Shown here: in pieces, positions 48,828-58,149 of the stretch
How positions within the stretch are numbered: the first letter of the stretch is position 1
Layout of the letters: the number at the start of each line of letters is the position of its first letter
Assembly: GCA_900539345.1 (NCBI GenBank)
Contig: UQBS01000005.1
Span: 1 to 64,000, forward strand
Reading direction: 5' to 3'
Origin: an uncultured Coriobacteriaceae bacterium
GTDB taxonomy: Bacteria > Actinomycetota > Coriobacteriia > Coriobacteriales > UMGS124
DNA: 64,000 nt
The notes under the pieces: model-generated
Seen by the model: only the letters and a program-made list of their open reading frames with translations
The model's database searches: none
Told to the model about the DNA's origin: nothing
Program-made: the position numbers and the translations under genes

Positions 48828-50236
48828 CGTCTGCTTCCCTCCTGGCGCCTAGACCGCTCGGCGGCCTCAGGCCCCTGTGACTGTCTTGCCTGTTCCCGTG
48901 CGTCATAATCCCCTTGGTTGCGACTGGTGTCAGGGCGCGTACGCACAACCTCGCCGGGCACGCGCAGGGCGGGCCTGGCCGGCGCCATGTCTTCCTGATA
49001 TGGGCGACCGCCCTCAACAACCGACATGCGTTGCTTGGCACGAGCGCGCCTGCGCTCGCGACCCTCGCGCACGTCGCGCGCGTTGTCTTGCGCCACACCC
49101 GCAATGAGACCCGCCATAATGAGACAGGCAAGAACGGATGAGCCACCAGCCGTGATGAAGGGAAGCGGCCTGCCCGTCAGCGGCAAGATGCCCGTAACGC
49201 CCGCCATGTTGAGAAACGCCTGGAACTCGACGAGCACCGTAAGCGAGGCAGCCAGCAGGCTCGCCGAAAGGTCGCCGCGCTTGCGAGCATCAAACGCGAT
49301 GCGCAAACCGCAATACGCAAAGAACACGAACAGCCCGATGAGCACCATGCAGCCCAAGAACCCCAGCTCCTCGCCGATGATGGCGAAGATGTAGTCGTTC
49401 TCGGCCTCGGGTAGGTAAGCGTACTTCTGACGCGACTCGCCCAGGCCCATCCCAAAGAAGCCTCCCGAGGCAAGCGCGCGGAAGCCATGAATCGACTGCC
49501 AGCCGTTTCCGTAATAGTCCGACTCAGGATCGAGCCAAATGGAGAAGCGCGCAGAGCGGTAGCTTGCAATGGAGATGGCCGCAACGACAAACAGGAGGGC
49601 CACAATGGCGGCTCCCACAAGATAACGGGGCTTGACGCCAGCCAGATACAGCATGGCAAACAGAGCCACACCGATGATGATGATCGTGCCGAGGTCCTTC
49701 TCGGCAAAAATCAGGCCGAAGGGGACAACGACAGGCAGCAGCAAGCGTATGGCACAAACGGACGGGCGCATATCGCCCTGGGCACAGCGTCCCACGTAAT
49801 GCGCGCACGCCATGACGATGGTGATCTTTGCGAACTCAGAGGGCTGTAGCGTGAAATTGCCGATAGGCAGCCAACGCGTGGCACCGTTTGTGTTCTTGCC
49901 CGCCACAAGCACTAGGATGAGAAGCACGATGGCGAGGGCCGAGAGTCCCACAAGCCACTTGAACTGCATGAACCGGTTTGCGCCCGCATGCCTCAGGACA
50001 CAGAATGCGACCGTTCCCAATGCCATGTAAATGGCCTGCATCTTGAAGGTATGGTAACTGTCGCCACCCGCCATCACCAGCTCGATGGAGGAAGCCGAGA
50101 ACACCATCGTGAGACCGAAAACACACAGAAGCACCGTGGCGACCTCGAGCAAAAAGAGAGGCGACGTCAGGTGGCCAATGGTCCAAAACGCACCGGCGTT
50201 AACCCTGTGCGACACCTTGGCGCGTGCCTCACTCAT
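48824..50236 (-). CDS. ftsW: Septal peptidoglycan glycosyltransferase FtsW
   Basis: SEDS polymerase with ten membrane helices. It has V-F-S-A-S-S-I near residue 45, L-Q-P-S-E-F-A-K (SEDS signature), the catalytic Asp loop in A-E-K-D-L-G-T, G-L-G-E-S-R-Q-K-Y-A-Y-L-P-E-A-E-N-D-Y-I-F-A, and L-P-L-T-G-R-P-L-P-F-I-T-A-G-G-S-S. The tail beyond residue 390 is a long polar cytoplasmic extension (about 80 residues, rich in Arg, Glu and Gln). The ATG at 50236 overlaps the murD stop by eight bases. Confidence 0.95.
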   Translation of the reverse strand: MSEARAKVSHRVNAGAFWTIGHLTSPLFLLEVATVLLCVFGLTMVFSASSIELVMAGGDSYHTFKMQAIYMALGTVAFCVLRHAGANRFMQFKWLVGLSALAIVLLILVLVAGKNTNGATRWLPIGNFTLQPSEFAKITIVMACAHYVGRCAQGDMRPSVCAIRLLLPVVVPFGLIFAEKDLGTIIIIGVALFAMLYLAGVKPRYLVGAAIVALLFVVAAISIASYRSARFSIWLDPESDYYGNGWQSIHGFRALASGGFFGMGLGESRQKYAYLPEAENDYIFAIIGEELGFLGCMVLIGLFVFFAYCGLRIAFDARKRGDLSASLLAASLTVLVEFQAFLNMAGVTGILPLTGRPLPFITAGGSSVLACLIMAGLIAGVAQDNARDVREGRERRRARAKQRMSVVEGGRPYQEDMAPARPALRVPGEVVRTRPDTSRNQGDYDAREQARQSQGPEAAERSRRQEGSRR

Positions 50237-51653
50237 GCGCAGCCTCGCACACAGCCTCGTTGGCGACAAGGGCAGCCACCCAGCCCTGGAACACCTCACC
50301 GCGCTGCACATAGCCCGTGAACTCGTCAAACGACGAGCATGCCGGCGAAAGCAGAACCACGTCGCCAGACACGGCAAGCTCGCATGCAGCCTCGAAGGCG
50401 TCGCGCATCTTAGGAACAAGACGCAGCTCGCAGCCAGGATGGGCCAACACCGCCTCTTCAAGCGCGCGATGGATGCGCTGGCCGGCCTCGCCGTAGCACA
50501 CGGCCGCCTTGCAGTTCGCGACTACCGTTGAGGCGAGCTCAGACAAATCGGTGCCCTTGTCGTGACCGCCCAGCAGCACGACGGCACGGCCCGACTCGAA
50601 CGACTTGACAGCCTTGATGGTGGCATCGACGTTTGTGCCCTTGGAGTCGTCGAAGAACTCGACGCCACGCACCTGCCCACAGGGCTCGATGCGATGCGCC
50701 AGGGGCGCGAAGTCGCGCAGACCCTGGGCGACAGCAGCCTCCTCGGCGCCGAGCTCAAGGGCGCATGCCGCTGCTGCCAGGGCGTTCTGCACATTGTGGG
50801 GACCCTTGATGCGCATGTCGCCGACACCGCAGAGCACATGGTCGCGCCCAGAGAGGCGCACGACGAGCTGGCCCTGGGCATCGACCCAGGCAGCGTCGGT
50901 CTCGTCGGCAAGCGGCTCGCGCCCCAGCACGGCAACGCGCACGCCACGGGCACACAGGCGCTCCCCTACCGCCTGGCACGTCTCGTCGTCGCCGAGCACG
51001 GCGAGGTCGTCGCCAGCCATGTTGGCGAAAAGCTTCTCCTTGGCCTGGGCGTAGGCCTCAAGGCTGCCGTGCCACTCCACATGGTCAGGCGTGACATTGA
51101 GCAGCACGCCCACATGCGGGGCAAACTGCTTGGAACTCTCAAGCTGGAAGCTAGACAGCTCAGCGACAAACACCTCGTCGGCAGCGCGGTCTTCCACGCA
51201 GGCAATAGGCGGCAGGCCGATGTTGCCCACCGTGCGGGCAGCCATGCCGGCGGCGCGCAAAAGCTCGCAGGCAAGCGTCGTCGTTGTCGTCTTGCCGTTC
51301 GTGCCCGTGATGCCCACCCAATGCTGCGGGCTCACACGCCAGGCCAGCTCGGGCTCGCTGATGAGCTCGGCGCAGTGCGCAAGGCCCGAACGGTAGAAAC
51401 CGCCCGTGCAAGGAATGCCGGGGCTCACAACGCCCAGGTCGAAGTCACAGGGCAGCTCCTCGGAGCCAACCTCAATGCGCACGCCCATCTCCTCGAGCTC
51501 GCGCGCCTTGACCTTCTGGGCCTCGCTCAGCGAGGGCACCACAAGCGTGACCGAGTCGACATGACTCGGATTGTGTGCGGCGAGATAGCGTGCGGCAGCC
51601 TCGGTGGAAGCGCCGAGGCCGAGCAAGACGATATTGCCTGTAGGTTCAAACAT
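50229..51653 (-). CDS. murD: UDP-N-acetylmuramoylalanine--D-glutamate ligase
   Basis: Adds D-Glu. It has the N-terminal L-L-G-L-G-A-S loop, the ATP P-loop G-I-T-G-T-N-G-K-T-T-T-T near residue 113, E-L-S-S-F-Q-L-E, N-V-T-P-D-H-V-E-W-H, H-N-V-Q-N-A-L-A-A-A, H-R-I-E, and F-F-D-D-S-K-G-T-N. These are the Mur ligase invariants. At 474 residues it has the usual length. It overlaps ftsW and follows mraY by 12 bases. Confidence 0.96.
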   Translation of the reverse strand: MFEPTGNIVLLGLGASTEAAARYLAAHNPSHVDSVTLVVPSLSEAQKVKARELEEMGVRIEVGSEELPCDFDLGVVSPGIPCTGGFYRSGLAHCAELISEPELAWRVSPQHWVGITGTNGKTTTTTLACELLRAAGMAARTVGNIGLPPIACVEDRAADEVFVAELSSFQLESSKQFAPHVGVLLNVTPDHVEWHGSLEAYAQAKEKLFANMAGDDLAVLGDDETCQAVGERLCARGVRVAVLGREPLADETDAAWVDAQGQLVVRLSGRDHVLCGVGDMRIKGPHNVQNALAAAACALELGAEEAAVAQGLRDFAPLAHRIEPCGQVRGVEFFDDSKGTNVDATIKAVKSFESGRAVVLLGGHDKGTDLSELASTVVANCKAAVCYGEAGQRIHRALEEAVLAHPGCELRLVPKMRDAFEAACELAVSGDVVLLSPACSSFDEFTGYVQRGEVFQGWVAALVANEAVCEAAHE

Positions 51654-51665
51654 GGGAGGATCCCC

Positions 51666-52688
51666 TTACCCGATGGTCTGGAAGTACAGCGCAAATCCCA
51701 GCGCGGCGCATGCGGCGCTGATGATCCAGAACCTCGTGACGACTTTCGTCTCCGCCCAACCCTTTTTCTCAAAGTGATGGTGCAGAGGCGCCATGAGAAA
51801 CACGCGCTTGTGGGTGAGCTTGAAGCTTGCCACCTGGATGATGACGCTCATGACCTCGACGATAAAGATGCCGCCGATCACAATGGAAGCAACCTCGCTC
51901 TTGGTAAGTACCGCAATGGCGGCGAAGGCCGTGCCCAGGGCGAGAGAACCGGTGTCGCCCATGAAGATGGACGCCGGATAGCAGTTGAACCACAGAAAGC
52001 CGATGCACGCGCCCACGCACGCAAAGGCGAAAACCGACAGGCCGAGGTTGCCCTGGGCAAACGCCACCATGCCCATGACGCCCAAGGTCACTGCCGAGCA
52101 GCCGCCGCACAGACCGTCAAGGCCGTCGTTGAGGTTGACGGCGTTGGAGAAGCCCGCCATAAGCAGGTAGACGAACACGAGGTATAACCAAGGCACCTGC
52201 ACACCGGCAATCGTGGTGGTAAGAACGCCCAAATCGATGTTGGCCAGGCCGAAGAGGCTCACGACCGGCGACACGCCGGCCACGTTGACAGCCGCAAGCG
52301 TGAAGATGATGACGATAAGCGCCTGGCCGATAAGCTTGGCGGAAGGTGTGAGGCCAAGCGAGCGCTTGTGGGCCACTGACTCGAAGTCGTCAGCGAAGCC
52401 CAGAAGGCCGGTGAGGACGGTTGCGAGCATCGCGAGCGCAAGCGGGGCGTTCATCGGGGCCAGCACGAGCGTCGCCACGATGACGGCAGTGAGGATGACG
52501 ACGCCGCCCATGGTGGGCGTGCCCTGCTTCTGCAGGTGGCGCTGCGGACCATCGGCCCTAATCTGCTGGCCAATCTTGTTGCGACGCAACAGCTTGATCC
52601 AGCCGGGCATGAGAACGCACACAATCGCCGCCGCCACAAAGATCGCGACGAAAATTACGTAGCTCGGGTAGTTAGATGCTATGCCCAT
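51666..52688 (-). CDS. mraY: Phospho-N-acetylmuramoyl-pentapeptide transferase
   Basis: Forms lipid I on the membrane. The ten-helix protein carries G-Q-Q-I-R-A-D-G-P-Q-R-H-L-Q-K-Q-G-T-P-T-M-G-G, the catalytic G-F-A-D-D-F pair, N-A-V-N-L-N-D-G-L-D-G-L, G-F-L-W-F-N-C-Y-P-A-S-I-F-M-G-D-T-G-S-L, and the cytoplasmic His loop M-A-P-L-H-H-H-F-E. The 340 residues start at the ATG 52688, which overlaps the murF stop by ten bases. Confidence 0.97.
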   Translation of the reverse strand: MGIASNYPSYVIFVAIFVAAAIVCVLMPGWIKLLRRNKIGQQIRADGPQRHLQKQGTPTMGGVVILTAVIVATLVLAPMNAPLALAMLATVLTGLLGFADDFESVAHKRSLGLTPSAKLIGQALIVIIFTLAAVNVAGVSPVVSLFGLANIDLGVLTTTIAGVQVPWLYLVFVYLLMAGFSNAVNLNDGLDGLCGGCSAVTLGVMGMVAFAQGNLGLSVFAFACVGACIGFLWFNCYPASIFMGDTGSLALGTAFAAIAVLTKSEVASIVIGGIFIVEVMSVIIQVASFKLTHKRVFLMAPLHHHFEKKGWAETKVVTRFWIISAACAALGFALYFQTIG

Positions 52689-54124
52689 GCCTGGGTCACC
52701 GCCTCGACAGTCTTTTCCAATCCAGTTGAATGCGAGGCCTTGACGAGCAACGCGTCGCCCTCACATGCAAGTTCCTTCAAAACGTTCGCGGCACCGGCGG
52801 CATCTGCAACCTCGACCACGTTGTTTTCGCTCATGCCCATGAGCAGGGCCGCCTGGGCCATGGAGCGCGACAGCGGCCCCACAGCCACGAGCACGTCGAC
52901 GCCCTTGCCGGCGGCATACCCTCCCACGGCGGCATGAATGACCTCGGAATCCTCGCCCAACTCGCCCATGTCGCCCAAGCAGGCAATGCGACGGGCTGCC
53001 TTGAGGCTGCAGAGCACGTCGAGCGCACGACGCATCGAGTCGGCGTTTGCGTTGTAGCAGTCGTTGATGAGCGTGATGCCGGCAGCGCAGCGCACGACCT
53101 GCTGACGGTTGCCCTCCAGGCGCAGACCCGCGAGCGCCTGAGAGATTTGCTCGGCAGCGATACCAAGCAGGTCGCCCATGGCGGCGGCGGCCAGCGCGTC
53201 GCTCACGTTGTGGACACCGGGAAGGCCCAGGTCGAGCTGCATGGAAGCGCCGCTTGGCAGTGTCGCCGTGCCATGGGCGCACCCCAACTCGTCAAGCTCG
53301 ACGTTTGCGCACGATGCGTCGTCGGCCTCACTTGTGCCGAACGTGAGGGTGCGCACGCCCGCAGGGGCAGCAACGTTGCTGGCAATCCAAGGGGTGTAGT
53401 CGTCCTGGCCCCACAGAAGCACGCAAGGCTCAACGTCCAAGGAGTTGCCCGCCTGCTGTCCCAAGGCCGCGACCAGCTCGGACTTTGCGCGGGCGATGTT
53501 GAGGCGGCTGCCAAGGATGCCGATGTGCGCCGTGCCCACGTTCGTGATAATGCCGATGTGAGGGCGGGCAACAGCAGCGATAGCCTCAATCTCATGCATG
53601 GCGTTCATGCCCATCTCCACTACGAGCGCCTCGGCGTCGAGCGGGCACGACAACACCGTGAGGGGCGCGCCAAGCGTGGAGTTGAGGTTGCCAGCGGTGG
53701 CATGCGTCTTGAACTTGGTCGCAAGGACGCGCGCGCACATCTCCTTCGTCGTGGTCTTGCCCGACGACCCTGTGACGCCGACCACCACGCAATGCAGCTT
53801 GTCACGCCACCAAGAGGCAAGGTCCTGCAGGGCCTTCTCTCCCGAAGCGGCCAGGAGCAGGGCCGCATTGCAGGCACGAGCACGCGCAAACTCAGCCTCG
53901 GTAGGCTCGCGGGTCATGATGACCGCCGCCGCACCCGCCTCAAGCGCCCGCCCAACGTAGTCGTTGCCGTCAACGCGCTCACCCACAAGGGCGACAAACA
54001 GGCAACCGTCCTCAACCTTGCGCGAGTCGATGGCGACCCCCACAACACGTCGGGGCTGCCCCGGGCACTCTATGACGCGCGCGCAGACCGCCTGGGCGAT
54101 CTCGCGCGGCTCGGCGTTAAACAT
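52679..54124 (-). CDS. murF: UDP-MurNAc-tripeptide--D-Ala-D-Ala ligase
   Basis: Adds D-Ala-D-Ala. It has I-D-S-R-K-V-E-D-G-C-L-F-V-A-L near residue 30, the P-loop V-G-V-T-G-S-S-G-K-T-T-T-K-E, N-L-N-S-T-L-G-A-P-L, E-M-G-M-N-A-M-H-E-I, N-V-G-T-A-H-I, and L-I-N-D-C-Y-N-A-N-A-D-S-M-R. The 481 residues are typical. The ATG at 54124 follows AAAGGAGAGG. murE, which usually precedes murF in dcw clusters, is absent here. Confidence 0.96.
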   Translation of the reverse strand: MFNAEPREIAQAVCARVIECPGQPRRVVGVAIDSRKVEDGCLFVALVGERVDGNDYVGRALEAGAAAVIMTREPTEAEFARARACNAALLLAASGEKALQDLASWWRDKLHCVVVGVTGSSGKTTTKEMCARVLATKFKTHATAGNLNSTLGAPLTVLSCPLDAEALVVEMGMNAMHEIEAIAAVARPHIGIITNVGTAHIGILGSRLNIARAKSELVAALGQQAGNSLDVEPCVLLWGQDDYTPWIASNVAAPAGVRTLTFGTSEADDASCANVELDELGCAHGTATLPSGASMQLDLGLPGVHNVSDALAAAAMGDLLGIAAEQISQALAGLRLEGNRQQVVRCAAGITLINDCYNANADSMRRALDVLCSLKAARRIACLGDMGELGEDSEVIHAAVGGYAAGKGVDVLVAVGPLSRSMAQAALLMGMSENNVVEVADAAGAANVLKELACEGDALLVKASHSTGLEKTVEAVTQAWA

Positions 54125-54150
54125 CGAGCCTCTCCTTTCGTGCTAACAAC

Positions 54151-56067
54151 CTAATATGAAGGCGGGATCTGAAGCTTTTTCAGAGCCGTCTCCATGATGA
54201 CGGACCACACGGGACCCGCAGCCTCCGAACCCGTGGCGCCGGTTACATAGTCGATCATGACGTATACAAGAACCTTCGGGTCATCGGTAGGGCCAAAGCC
54301 GATGAACGACACCGTGTTCGTGTTCGCGAAGTACAAGCCGGTCGTGTCGTCAACGCGTTCGGCCGTACCAGTCTTACCCGACAGGCGATACCCCTCGACC
54401 TTGCCGGTGTTGCCGTAGCCGTTCTCGATAACGCTGTACATCATCTCGGAGACCTGGCGGGCCGTGTCAGACGAAATGGCCCTGCCAACCTCGGGATAGC
54501 TCTGCTGCTGCCCGGCGATGCTCACAAGGAAATGCGGCTGCACGAGCACGCCGTCGTTGGCGATGGCACTGATGGCACGGGCCATCTGGAACGGGGGCAC
54601 GGCGAGTGCCTGGCCAAACGCCATGGACGCCCAAGCGCCGGTGTACTCGCTGTACTCGGGCACGATGCCTGAGACCTCACCGGGGTAATCGATGCCCGTG
54701 AGGGTGCCGATTTTGAAGCGCTGCGTGTAGTCGTAGAAGTTCCGGGAGCCGAGACCCTCGGCGCACTCAACCATACCGACGTTGCTCGAACGCTCGAGCA
54801 CCTCGGTGAGCGTGAGGTCGATGTCGTAATCACGCTTGTCCGAGTCGCCGACCCAGTCGTCACCGACCTGAATCTCGGCGGGGCAATAATAGTTTGTCGT
54901 GGGAGTGGCGATACCCAGGTCAATGGCAGCGGAAGCCGTGATCGGCTTGAAGGTGGAGCCGGGCTCATAGGAGTCGCTCACGCATTTGACGTTGAACGCC
55001 TCGGTCGCGGCGGCCTTGATGTTGGACAGGTCGAGGTAGGGCGTGGAGACGCATGCAAGGACCTCACCGGTCTCGGGCTGCATCACGATGGCAACGCCCG
55101 AGCGTGCACCCCATTCAGCCACGGCCTTCGCAATCTGCTCCTGCGCCGTACGCTGGATGTCGAGGTCGATGGATATGACGATGTTCTCGCCGTCGACGGG
55201 GTCGATGCGCACGGCCTCGCCCCCCACGATGGGATCGCCATCGCGGGAACGCTCCTGCACGAGGTAGCCATCGGTGCCGGAGAGTACGTCTTCATATTGG
55301 AGTTCGAGGCCCGTGATGCCCTTGTTCTCATCGCCGCCTATGATGCCGATGACGTTGCCCGCAACCTCGCCTTGCGTGTACACGCGCTTCTGCACGTCTT
55401 CGTACTCAAAGCCCGAAATCGCGACAAGACCGGCCTTCTTACGATCGATGTTGGCTGTCTCAAGCGCCGATTTGAGGTTTGCCTTCAACAGGGGGTCGGC
55501 ATTTTTGGCGAGATATTCGTACACCGAGTCGCGCGAGCAAATGTCGGCATACGTGCTTGCATCGCCACCGAGCACCTCGGCAATGAGGTTGGCAGTGGCG
55601 TTGATCGCATCGTTGTTTTGCACCACTTTGGGGTGGATGGCGATGTTGACGGCGTCGACCGAGCGGGCAAGCACGTTGCCGTTGCGGTCGTAAATGGCAC
55701 CGCGCCTATGGGGCAGCGTGAGGTTTGCCGTACGCTCCTCTGAAGCGTCCGTCGAAATCTCGCCCGTCTCTATCGCCTGAAGATAAAAGAGCTTGGCGGT
55801 TACAACAAAAAAGGCCAGACCGAGGACACCGCCCACCACCGCTTCGCGGGAATAGGGTGTCTCGTTGAACCACGCCAAAGCATGCTGGGCGAGCTTGCCG
55901 GGTACGCTGTCTTGCGCGCGCCTGGCACTGGGCCGCTCATCGGCTGAAACGGTGTTGGGGGCATCGTTGCGCTCAGGGGCGCCTGGCCTGCTGGTACCGG
56001 GAGCGGTCTTGGACGAGTCGCGCCCGGAGGAGCTGCGCACCCGCGATTCTTCATCGCGCGCGGACAT
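54151..56067 (-). CDS. ftsI: Penicillin-binding protein, FtsI/PBP2-type transpeptidase
   Basis: Septal class B PBP. It has a Ser/Arg/Pro-rich cytoplasmic N-terminus (residues 1-75) and one membrane helix (77-97). The pedestal domain begins R-R-G-A-I-Y-D-R-N-G-N-V-L-A. The transpeptidase motifs are the active-site S-T-F-K in E-P-G-S-T-F-K-P, the second motif S-S-N in E-R-S-S-N-V-G-M, and K-T-G in S-G-K-T-G-T-A-E-R. The length of 638 residues includes the long N-terminus. The position after ftsL and before murF is as in other actinobacteria. No PASTA domains are present. Confidence 0.94.
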   Translation of the reverse strand: MSARDEESRVRSSSGRDSSKTAPGTSRPGAPERNDAPNTVSADERPSARRAQDSVPGKLAQHALAWFNETPYSREAVVGGVLGLAFFVVTAKLFYLQAIETGEISTDASEERTANLTLPHRRGAIYDRNGNVLARSVDAVNIAIHPKVVQNNDAINATANLIAEVLGGDASTYADICSRDSVYEYLAKNADPLLKANLKSALETANIDRKKAGLVAISGFEYEDVQKRVYTQGEVAGNVIGIIGGDENKGITGLELQYEDVLSGTDGYLVQERSRDGDPIVGGEAVRIDPVDGENIVISIDLDIQRTAQEQIAKAVAEWGARSGVAIVMQPETGEVLACVSTPYLDLSNIKAAATEAFNVKCVSDSYEPGSTFKPITASAAIDLGIATPTTNYYCPAEIQVGDDWVGDSDKRDYDIDLTLTEVLERSSNVGMVECAEGLGSRNFYDYTQRFKIGTLTGIDYPGEVSGIVPEYSEYTGAWASMAFGQALAVPPFQMARAISAIANDGVLVQPHFLVSIAGQQQSYPEVGRAISSDTARQVSEMMYSVIENGYGNTGKVEGYRLSGKTGTAERVDDTTGLYFANTNTVSFIGFGPTDDPKVLVYVMIDYVTGATGSEAAGPVWSVIMETALKKLQIPPSY

Positions 56068-56069
56068 GA

Positions 56070-56519
56070 CTACTCGGTTTCTGCGGCCATATCAGCCGGG
56101 ACGCCGGATAGGTCCACCTCGGCACTCTGCTCAGGATAGGTCATGCCGTAGACCTGCGTCGCAATCGACCAGACGCGATCCTTGTCGCTGTAGATCGAGT
56201 TCTGCACCTCAAGTTCGGAGGCGCTGTAGCGCGCTGCCTCAAGCTGAGTGTCGAGGTCGGTGTTCTGGGAAAGGTAGCCAAACGTCGCTGCAACAAGAAA
56301 AACCTTGACAAGGCCCGTAAGCAGCACGGTAGCAAGAAGAGCACCGACGCACTTAGCAACAGTGATAACAACAGGCGACAGCGGCGTTGTGGCATGCGGG
56401 GAGTTTCCACCCTCAACGACGTTCCAATCGCGGCGCACACGCTCGTGCTGTGGCGCGGTCTGCTCAGGCATAGCATAGGCATGCATATCGTAAGCTGTGT
56501 TGTCGTCGTATCGTGCCAA
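56070..56519 (-). CDS. ftsL: FtsL-like septum protein
   Basis: This small bitopic protein has a polar N-terminus, one membrane helix (about residues 50-85, A-L-L-A-T-V-L-L-T-G-L-V-K-V-F-L-V) and a short extracytoplasmic coiled coil (L-D-T-Q-L-E-A-A-R-Y-S-A-S-E-L-E-V-Q). It ends in an acidic tail. Sequence identity to known FtsL is low, as usual; the call rests on topology and the position between rsmH and ftsI. The start is uncertain: TTG 56519 has GAGGAGG eight bases upstream, while the GTG at 56528 is immediately beside it. Confidence 0.75.
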   Translation of the reverse strand: MARYDDNTAYDMHAYAMPEQTAPQHERVRRDWNVVEGGNSPHATTPLSPVVITVAKCVGALLATVLLTGLVKVFLVAATFGYLSQNTDLDTQLEAARYSASELEVQNSIYSDKDRVWSIATQVYGMTYPEQSAEVDLSGVPADMAAETE

Positions 56520-56576
56520 CCCTGTCACCTCCTCATGTCATCGCGTGCCGTCGTGTGCGGCACAGGGGTAGTGATT

Positions 56577-57566
56577 TTAGACCAATTTCACCGCAGATCG
56601 GACCTTAGCAGAGCGAGAGCGCGGATTACGTACAATCTCTTCTTCACTGGGAACGCGAGGCTTGCGTTCTTGGAGTTTCAGTACAGATTTGCAGCCGCAC
56701 ACGCACACCGGAAGGCCGGGCGGACACGTACACCTCTCCGTGAAGGACTTGAACGTCTCCTTCACGATGCGGTCCTCAAGCGAGTGGTAACTGATGACGC
56801 AGATGCGACCACCCGGGTTGAGCCAACGTACGGCCGCGTCCAAGCCGGACTTGAGCGCATCCATCTCGTGGTTGACCTCGATACGGATGGCCTGGAACGT
56901 CTTGCGCGCCGGATGATGGCCGCCGCTTCGACGCTCGGCCGCCGGGATACCCTCTTTGATGACGTCAACCAGCTGCAGCGTCGTCTCGATCGGGGCACTC
57001 GCCCTGCGGGCGACGATACGGGATGCAATGCGGGAAGCCCACTTTTCTTCGCCGTAGACGCGAAGGATGCGAGCCAGATCAGCCTCGGTGTAATGGTTCA
57101 CGACCTCATAGGCGGTCAGCGTGTTGTTGGCCGTGTCCATGCGCATATCAAGCGGGGCGTCCTCGTGATAGGAGAAGCCGCGCTCGGGAATGTCGAGCTG
57201 GGGCGAGCTCACACCCAGGTCGAACAGGAAGCAATCGACACCGGGGACCTCGGCCTGCTGCAGCAGGCGATCAAGCTCGGAGAAGTTGCCCTTGAGCTGC
57301 AAAGACCTCAGCTCGGGCAGCTGCTCGCGAATGCGCGCACCAGCATTTGCGAGGGCGAGGTCGTCCTGGTCGACGCCGATGAGCATGCCCGTGGGGCCGC
57401 ACAGCTTGCCCATCTCAAGGGAATGGCCGGCACCGCCGAGCGTGCAGTCGCACACGACGTCGCCATCGGCGGGGCGCAGCGTCTCGAGAACCTCGTCAAG
57501 CATGACGGGAATGTGATGAAATTCAACCTGAGGGGCTTCGGCCCCGGCGAGTTCCTGTGTGGTCAC
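56577..57566 (-). CDS. rsmH: 16S rRNA C1402 N4-methyltransferase
   Basis: RsmH (MraW) methylates the base of C1402, the same nucleotide whose ribose is methylated by RsmI, also in this window. It has H-I-P-V-M-L-D-E-V-L near residue 18, the SAM motif D-C-T-L-G-G-A-G-H-S, D-L-G-V-S-S-P-Q-L-D, R-G-F-S-Y-H-E-D-A-P-L-D-M-R-M-D, and the C-terminal Y-H-S-L-E-D-R-I-V-K. A Cys cluster near residue 285 (C-T-C-P-P-G-L-P-V-C-V-C-G-C-K) is present. The GTG at 57566 follows GGAGGAGTAGCAG, overlapping the mraZ end. Confidence 0.96.
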   Translation of the reverse strand: MTTQELAGAEAPQVEFHHIPVMLDEVLETLRPADGDVVCDCTLGGAGHSLEMGKLCGPTGMLIGVDQDDLALANAGARIREQLPELRSLQLKGNFSELDRLLQQAEVPGVDCFLFDLGVSSPQLDIPERGFSYHEDAPLDMRMDTANNTLTAYEVVNHYTEADLARILRVYGEEKWASRIASRIVARRASAPIETTLQLVDVIKEGIPAAERRSGGHHPARKTFQAIRIEVNHEMDALKSGLDAAVRWLNPGGRICVISYHSLEDRIVKETFKSFTERCTCPPGLPVCVCGCKSVLKLQERKPRVPSEEEIVRNPRSRSAKVRSAVKLV

Positions 57567-57569
57567 CTG

Positions 57570-58010
57570 CTACTCCTCCAAAAAATCCAGGGCGAGCAGG
57601 TCTTCCTCCGCACGCCGATAGGCAGCTCCGTCGCAGACCTCGAGATGGTCCCCGCCGCCCACGATGGCGACGTCCTTGTCGAGGCCCACGATTTGGCGCA
57701 ACCTGCCCGGGATGCCGATGCGACCGGCCGAGTCAATGGCGGTCTCTTCGGTAAATGCGAGCAGGCGCGTGCGAAGCTGCACGTCGCGCGTGGAGCGCGG
57801 GTTGAAGCCCTCGCTGAAGAACGACTTGACCCATGCGTCGTAGGCCTCGGGCGCAAAGACGTAGACCGCCTTTTTGTCCAGAGACAGGACGCACTTCACA
57901 ATCTCAGGCAGATAGCGGCGCGCCTTGGCGGGAAGCGAGACACGGCCCTTTGCGTCGAGCGTGTGCTCGGCAACGCCGGTAAAGCACGTATCTTGTGCCT
58001 CGATGTCCAT
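57570..58010 (-). CDS. mraZ: Transcriptional regulator MraZ
   Basis: AbrB-like regulator that controls the dcw operon. It has two SpoVT-AbrB-type repeats, each with a D-x-x-G-R motif: D-A-K-G-R-V-S-L-P near residue 18 and D-S-A-G-R-I-G-I-P near 95. The 146 residues are the normal length. It is the first gene of the division and cell-wall operon. Binding sites of the TGGG type lie upstream. Confidence 0.95.
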   Translation of the reverse strand: MDIEAQDTCFTGVAEHTLDAKGRVSLPAKARRYLPEIVKCVLSLDKKAVYVFAPEAYDAWVKSFFSEGFNPRSTRDVQLRTRLLAFTEETAIDSAGRIGIPGRLRQIVGLDKDVAIVGGGDHLEVCDGAAYRRAEEDLLALDFLEE

Positions 58011-58088
58011 GTGCGCCTCCTCTCAGCCTGATTTTGAGCCGAATCGTCCAACTTGACTGTCAGGATACACCATAGCGGAGTGCTTTTA

Positions 58089-58139
58089 TCCCACTCCATG
58101 CAACTTCATAGCTCTTTTCCCCCACTTTATCCCACCCCA
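58089..58139 (-). promoter_or_regulatory. Candidate MraZ binding boxes upstream of mraZ
   Basis: On the minus strand TGGGG (58139-58135), TGGGA (58134-58130), TGGGG (58124-58120) and TGGGA (58093-58089) lie upstream of mraZ. Two are exactly 10 bases apart, as in the TGGGN-N5 repeats bound by MraZ in other bacteria; the last is 31 bases, about three turns, further. This suggests autoregulation. Confidence 0.5.
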
Positions 58140-58149
58140 CACACAGCAC

